NCBI GenBank assembly: GCA_023143305.1
Contig: JAGLHV010000031.1
Span: 1-9,693 of the forward strand
DNA length: 9,693 bases
Origin: a bacterium
GTDB taxonomy: Bacteria; CBDUZB01; JAGLHV01
Reading direction: 5' to 3'
The position numbers and the translations under genes are program-made. Below the pieces are notes generated by a model. That model worked only from the letters and a program-made list of their open reading frames with translations, was not told the DNA's origin and did no database searches. Positions 7,392-9,693 of the stretch are shown here, piece after piece. Position 1 is the first letter of the stretch. Every line of letters begins with the position of its first letter.

Positions 7392-8777
7392 TTATTTATT
7401 TTCTAATGAATCCTTGGAAATTTTTTCATCGACTGTAATCGGGTATTTACCATTAAAACAAGCAGTACAAAATTCTTCCGGTGGTAACGGCATGGAAGAA
7501 AGCATTCCCGGCAAACTCAAATAACCTAAACTATTTAAAGATAAATGCTTACATATTTGCTCCTGACTACAATTATCAGCAATTAATTCTGTTTTAGTGG
7601 GAAAATCAATACCATAAAAACAAGGATGTTTAATAGGAGGACAACTAACTCTCATATGAATTTCTTTAGCCCCTGCATCCCAAAGAGTTCTTACCCTGGT
7701 TTTACTGGTAGTTCCGCGAACAATTGAATCTTCTATTATAGCTATTCGCTTATTTTTCAAAACATCTTTAACCGGATTAAGTTTAATTTTTACATTCAGA
7801 GATCTAATCTTTGGAGAAGGTTGAATAAAAGTTCTGCCAACATAATGATTTCTTATTATACCCATTTCAAAGGAAATTTTGCTTGCCTGTGCAAATCCTA
7901 ACGCAGCATAATTACCGGAATCCGGTACCGGCATAACCATATCCACCTTAACCGGATACTCTTTGGCTAACTGTTTTCCCAAGCATTTTCTGGTTAAATA
8001 AACATTTTTTCCAAATATGTTACTATCCGGACGGGAAAAATAAATAAATTCAAAAATACACAAAGAATGTTTCTGAGGAGAAAAAGGTTTTATTGATTTA
8101 ATTCCATCTTTATTAATAAAAACAATTTCTCCCGGTTCAATTTCCCTGATATATTCAGCCTGAATAATATCCAGAGCACAAGTCTCAGAAGCAAGAACAT
8201 AAGCCCCGTTTAAACGACCCAAACATAATGGTTTGAATCCGAAAGGGTCCCTTACCCCTATTATTTGATTTTTATCACATAAAATTAAAGAATAAGAACC
8301 TTTTATTTTAGATAAAGCTTCAATTAAAGCATCTTCGAATTTTTTCTTTTTCGAATGCGCAATTAAATGAATAATTATTTCACTATCCATTGTAGACTGA
8401 AAAATAGCCCCTCTTTCTTCCATATCATGGCATAATTGTACTCTATTAACTAAATTGCCATTATGCACTATAGCAATCACTCCCCGGGAATATTCTACCC
8501 AAAAAGGTTGAGCATTTTTTATATGGGAAACCCCTGTAGTAGAATACCTTACATGCCCGACAGCCAAATGTCCTGTTAGGTTGTCTAATATTTCATCCTT
8601 AAAAACTTTAGACACCAAACCCATTTCTTTATGGACCTTAAAATTTTCACCATCGGAAACAGCTATACCGGCACTTTCCTGTCCACGATGTTGTAAAGCA
8701 TAAAGCCCCAGATAAGTAAGTCTACTTGCGTCTTTATGTCCAAATATAGCAAAAACACCACAATATTCTTTAGTCAT
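7392..8777 (-). CDS. purF: Amidophosphoribosyltransferase (glutamine PRPP amidotransferase), Fe-S type
   Basis: This enzyme catalyses the first committed step of purine synthesis: PRPP plus glutamine gives 5-phosphoribosylamine. The protein has 461 residues. The N-terminal Ntn/class II amidotransferase domain starts MTKEYCGVFAIFGH; C6 is the expected nucleophile, exposed by removing a five-residue propeptide. Further N-domain motifs are ALQHRGQESAGIA (27-39), GHVRYSTTG (74-82) and VHNGNLVN (104-111). The C-terminal phosphoribosyltransferase domain carries the PRPP loop AIIEDSIVRGTTS (346-358). Four cysteines, C240, C386, C437 and C440, match the spacing of the Fe-S ligands known from the Bacillus subtilis enzyme, so a [4Fe-4S] cluster is likely. 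An in-frame TAA (8787-8789) three codons upstream fixes the ATG as start; the nearest AAAGGA is about 14 nt away, a loose spacing. The gene follows hisF by 71 nt on the same strand and may be cotranscribed with it. Confidence 0.98.
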   Translation of the reverse strand: MTKEYCGVFAIFGHKDASRLTYLGLYALQHRGQESAGIAVSDGENFKVHKEMGLVSKVFKDEILDNLTGHLAVGHVRYSTTGVSHIKNAQPFWVEYSRGVIAIVHNGNLVNRVQLCHDMEERGAIFQSTMDSEIIIHLIAHSKKKKFEDALIEALSKIKGSYSLILCDKNQIIGVRDPFGFKPLCLGRLNGAYVLASETCALDIIQAEYIREIEPGEIVFINKDGIKSIKPFSPQKHSLCIFEFIYFSRPDSNIFGKNVYLTRKCLGKQLAKEYPVKVDMVMPVPDSGNYAALGFAQASKISFEMGIIRNHYVGRTFIQPSPKIRSLNVKIKLNPVKDVLKNKRIAIIEDSIVRGTTSKTRVRTLWDAGAKEIHMRVSCPPIKHPCFYGIDFPTKTELIADNCSQEQICKHLSLNSLGYLSLPGMLSSMPLPPEEFCTACFNGKYPITVDEKISKDSLENK

Positions 8778-8816
8778 TTCTAATATTTAATTCCTTTCAT
8801 TATAAATATTTATCGC

Positions 8817-8835
8817 CGAAACAATCCTCATTTCG
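8817..8835 (-). other. Small inverted repeat in the hisF-purF gap
   Basis: On the - strand CGAAA (8835-8831) and TTTCG (8821-8817) flank a 9-nt spacer. It is one of the few GC-containing symmetric sites in the 71-bp gap and lies about 40 nt upstream of purF. No U-tract follows, so it is not a clear terminator. It could be an operator half-site pair or chance. A TATAAT at 8804-8799 lies just downstream in the transcript direction, without a good -35. Confidence 0.2.
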
Positions 8836-8848
8836 CGTTAATCTAAAA

Positions 8849-9619
8849 TTAAGATAGTCGCACGGCAATGCCTTTTTCTTGCAAATATTCTTTTAATTGA
8901 TTAATACTATATTTACCATAATGAAATATAGAAGCAGCCAATGCCGCATCTGCTTTTCCCCTAATTAAAACATCACTAATATGTTCTAGATTACCTGCCC
9001 CGCCGGAAGCAATCACCGGAATATTAATCATTTCAGAAACTCGACAGGTTAATTCCAAATCATATCCTTGATTTGTTCCATCCGCATCCATACTGGTAAG
9101 AAGAATTTCTCCTGCTCCTAATTGTTCCACTTTTTTTATCCATTCAAAAACATCTATCCGGGTAGATTTTCTCCCTCCGTAAGTAAAAACCTCCCATTTT
9201 TCCGGTTGTACACCCTGTCTTTTTACATCTACGGCTACTATAATACATTGCCGTCCAAACTTTTCTGCTGCTATCTGAATTAAAGAAGGATTTTCCACTG
9301 CTGCTGTGTTTAAAGAGACCTTATCTGCCCCGGATTTAAGCAGATTCTTTATATCTTCAATGTTTCTTATCCCTCCTCCTACTGTCAAAGGAATAAAAGT
9401 ACATTCCGCGGTTTTTTCCACAACATCCAACATTGTTTTTCTTTTTTCAAAACTGGCAGCTATATCCAGAAAAACTATTTCATCTGCTCCCTGCTGACTA
9501 TAAAAAGAAGCTATTTCTACAGGATCACCGGCATCTTTTAAATTTACAAAACGAGTCCCTTTCACTACCCGGCCATCTTTTACATCCAAACAAGGAATAA
9601 TTCTTTTAGTTAAAGTCAT
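8849..9619 (-). CDS. hisF: Imidazole glycerol phosphate synthase cyclase subunit HisF
   Basis: HisF uses ammonia from the HisH glutaminase to convert PRFAR into imidazole glycerol phosphate and AICAR, in histidine synthesis. At 256 residues it is full length for a single (beta/alpha)8 barrel. The start [18 protein letters not shown] carries the first catalytic Asp, D12; the second, D131, is in [11 protein letters not shown]. Phosphate-binding turns are GGGI (81-84) and GGAG (206-209), with [13 protein letters not shown] at 175-187. The ATG overlaps the stop of hisA as ATGA (9619-9616), so translation is probably coupled; only a distant AGAGG lies upstream. HisH is not in view and is expected elsewhere. 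The usual next gene, hisI or hisIE, is absent; purF follows instead. AICAR released by HisF re-enters the purine pathway that PurF starts. Confidence 0.98.
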   Translation of the reverse strand: MTLTKRIIPCLDVKDGRVVKGTRFVNLKDAGDPVEIASFYSQQGADEIVFLDIAASFEKRKTMLDVVEKTAECTFIPLTVGGGIRNIEDIKNLLKSGADKVSLNTAAVENPSLIQIAAEKFGRQCIIVAVDVKRQGVQPEKWEVFTYGGRKSTRIDVFEWIKKVEQLGAGEILLTSMDADGTNQGYDLELTCRVSEMINIPVIASGGAGNLEHISDVLIRGKADAALAASIFHYGKYSINQLKEYLQEKGIAVRLS

Positions 9620-9693
9620 GATAATTTTTTTGCCTCTTCAATTGAAACTTTATTCTCATATAGTGCTTTTCCAAGAATTACTCCAAATGCATT
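9616..9693 (-). CDS. hisA: HisA C-terminus (5' end outside window)
   Basis: Only the last 25 codons and the TGA stop are visible. They translate as [15 protein letters not shown] followed by [10 protein letters not shown]. The pattern G-V-I-x-G-K-A-L-Y-E-x-K-x-S-x-E-E-A is the typical C-terminal end of HisA, the ProFAR isomerase that acts just before HisF, and it includes the last strand and helix of its TIM barrel. The stop overlaps the hisF start by 4 nt (ATGA), the usual hisA-hisF arrangement. The gene continues beyond the right edge. The identification rests on a short segment plus context, both in agreement. Confidence 0.9.
   Translation of the reverse strand, partial: NAFGVILGKALYENKVSIEEAKKLS

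Noticed and set aside
8780..8800. Six-codon ORF (MKGIKY, - strand) ending just before the purF start, as a possible leader peptide
   Set aside because: It is too short to support from one sequence. It has no attenuator hairpins and no codon run that suggests regulation, and its ATG overlaps the TATAAT-like stretch.
8778..8848. Purine riboswitch upstream of purF
   Set aside because: The 71-bp gap lacks the three-way junction and conserved loop sequences of a purine aptamer and has no terminator/antiterminator pair.
9306..9497. 63-codon plus-strand open frame opposite hisF
   Set aside because: It is a shadow of the conserved hisF frame.

Overview
The window is a compact piece of bacterial chromosome, AT-rich (about 35% GC from sampled lines), with short intergenic gaps: none exceeds 161 bp, so there is no gene-free stretch over 300 bp. 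All proteins are of bacterial type. The organism cannot be named from this sequence. The low GC, the Fe-S-ligand type of PurF and an exported solute-binding protein beside a membrane kinase fit an uncultured or anaerobic low-GC bacterium, but that is inference.

Layout. The left quarter (1-2508, + strand) is the 3' portion of uvrA, the damage-recognition ATPase of nucleotide excision repair, cut by the window edge. Everything to its right is on the - strand and converges on uvrA. Read in the direction of transcription (right to left) it is: the last 25 codons of hisA (9616-9693), hisF (overlapping hisA by 4 nt), purF, pyrG, then a three-gene sensory cassette: an exported ABC-type solute-binding protein (4597-5523), a membrane histidine kinase (3048-4526) and a single-domain response regulator (2632-3033).

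How the genes work together. hisA and hisF are consecutive steps of histidine synthesis. HisF releases AICAR, which feeds back into purine synthesis, and PurF starts that pathway; PyrG makes CTP from UTP. HisF (with HisH), PurF and PyrG all depend on glutamine-derived ammonia, so this is a run of nitrogen-dependent nucleotide and histidine genes. The kinase cassette looks functionally separate. The binding protein has no transporter permease or ATPase beside it, so it may present a small ligand to the kinase, which would signal to an output-less CheY-like regulator.

Most of the window is ordinary housekeeping sequence. The parts most worth a second look are the binding protein/kinase/regulator cassette, a weak terminator-like hairpin inside it, and a strong excess of the tetranucleotide CCGG in an otherwise AT-rich sequence. 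I did not find convincing evidence of a wholly new system, RNA gene, CRISPR array or mobile element.
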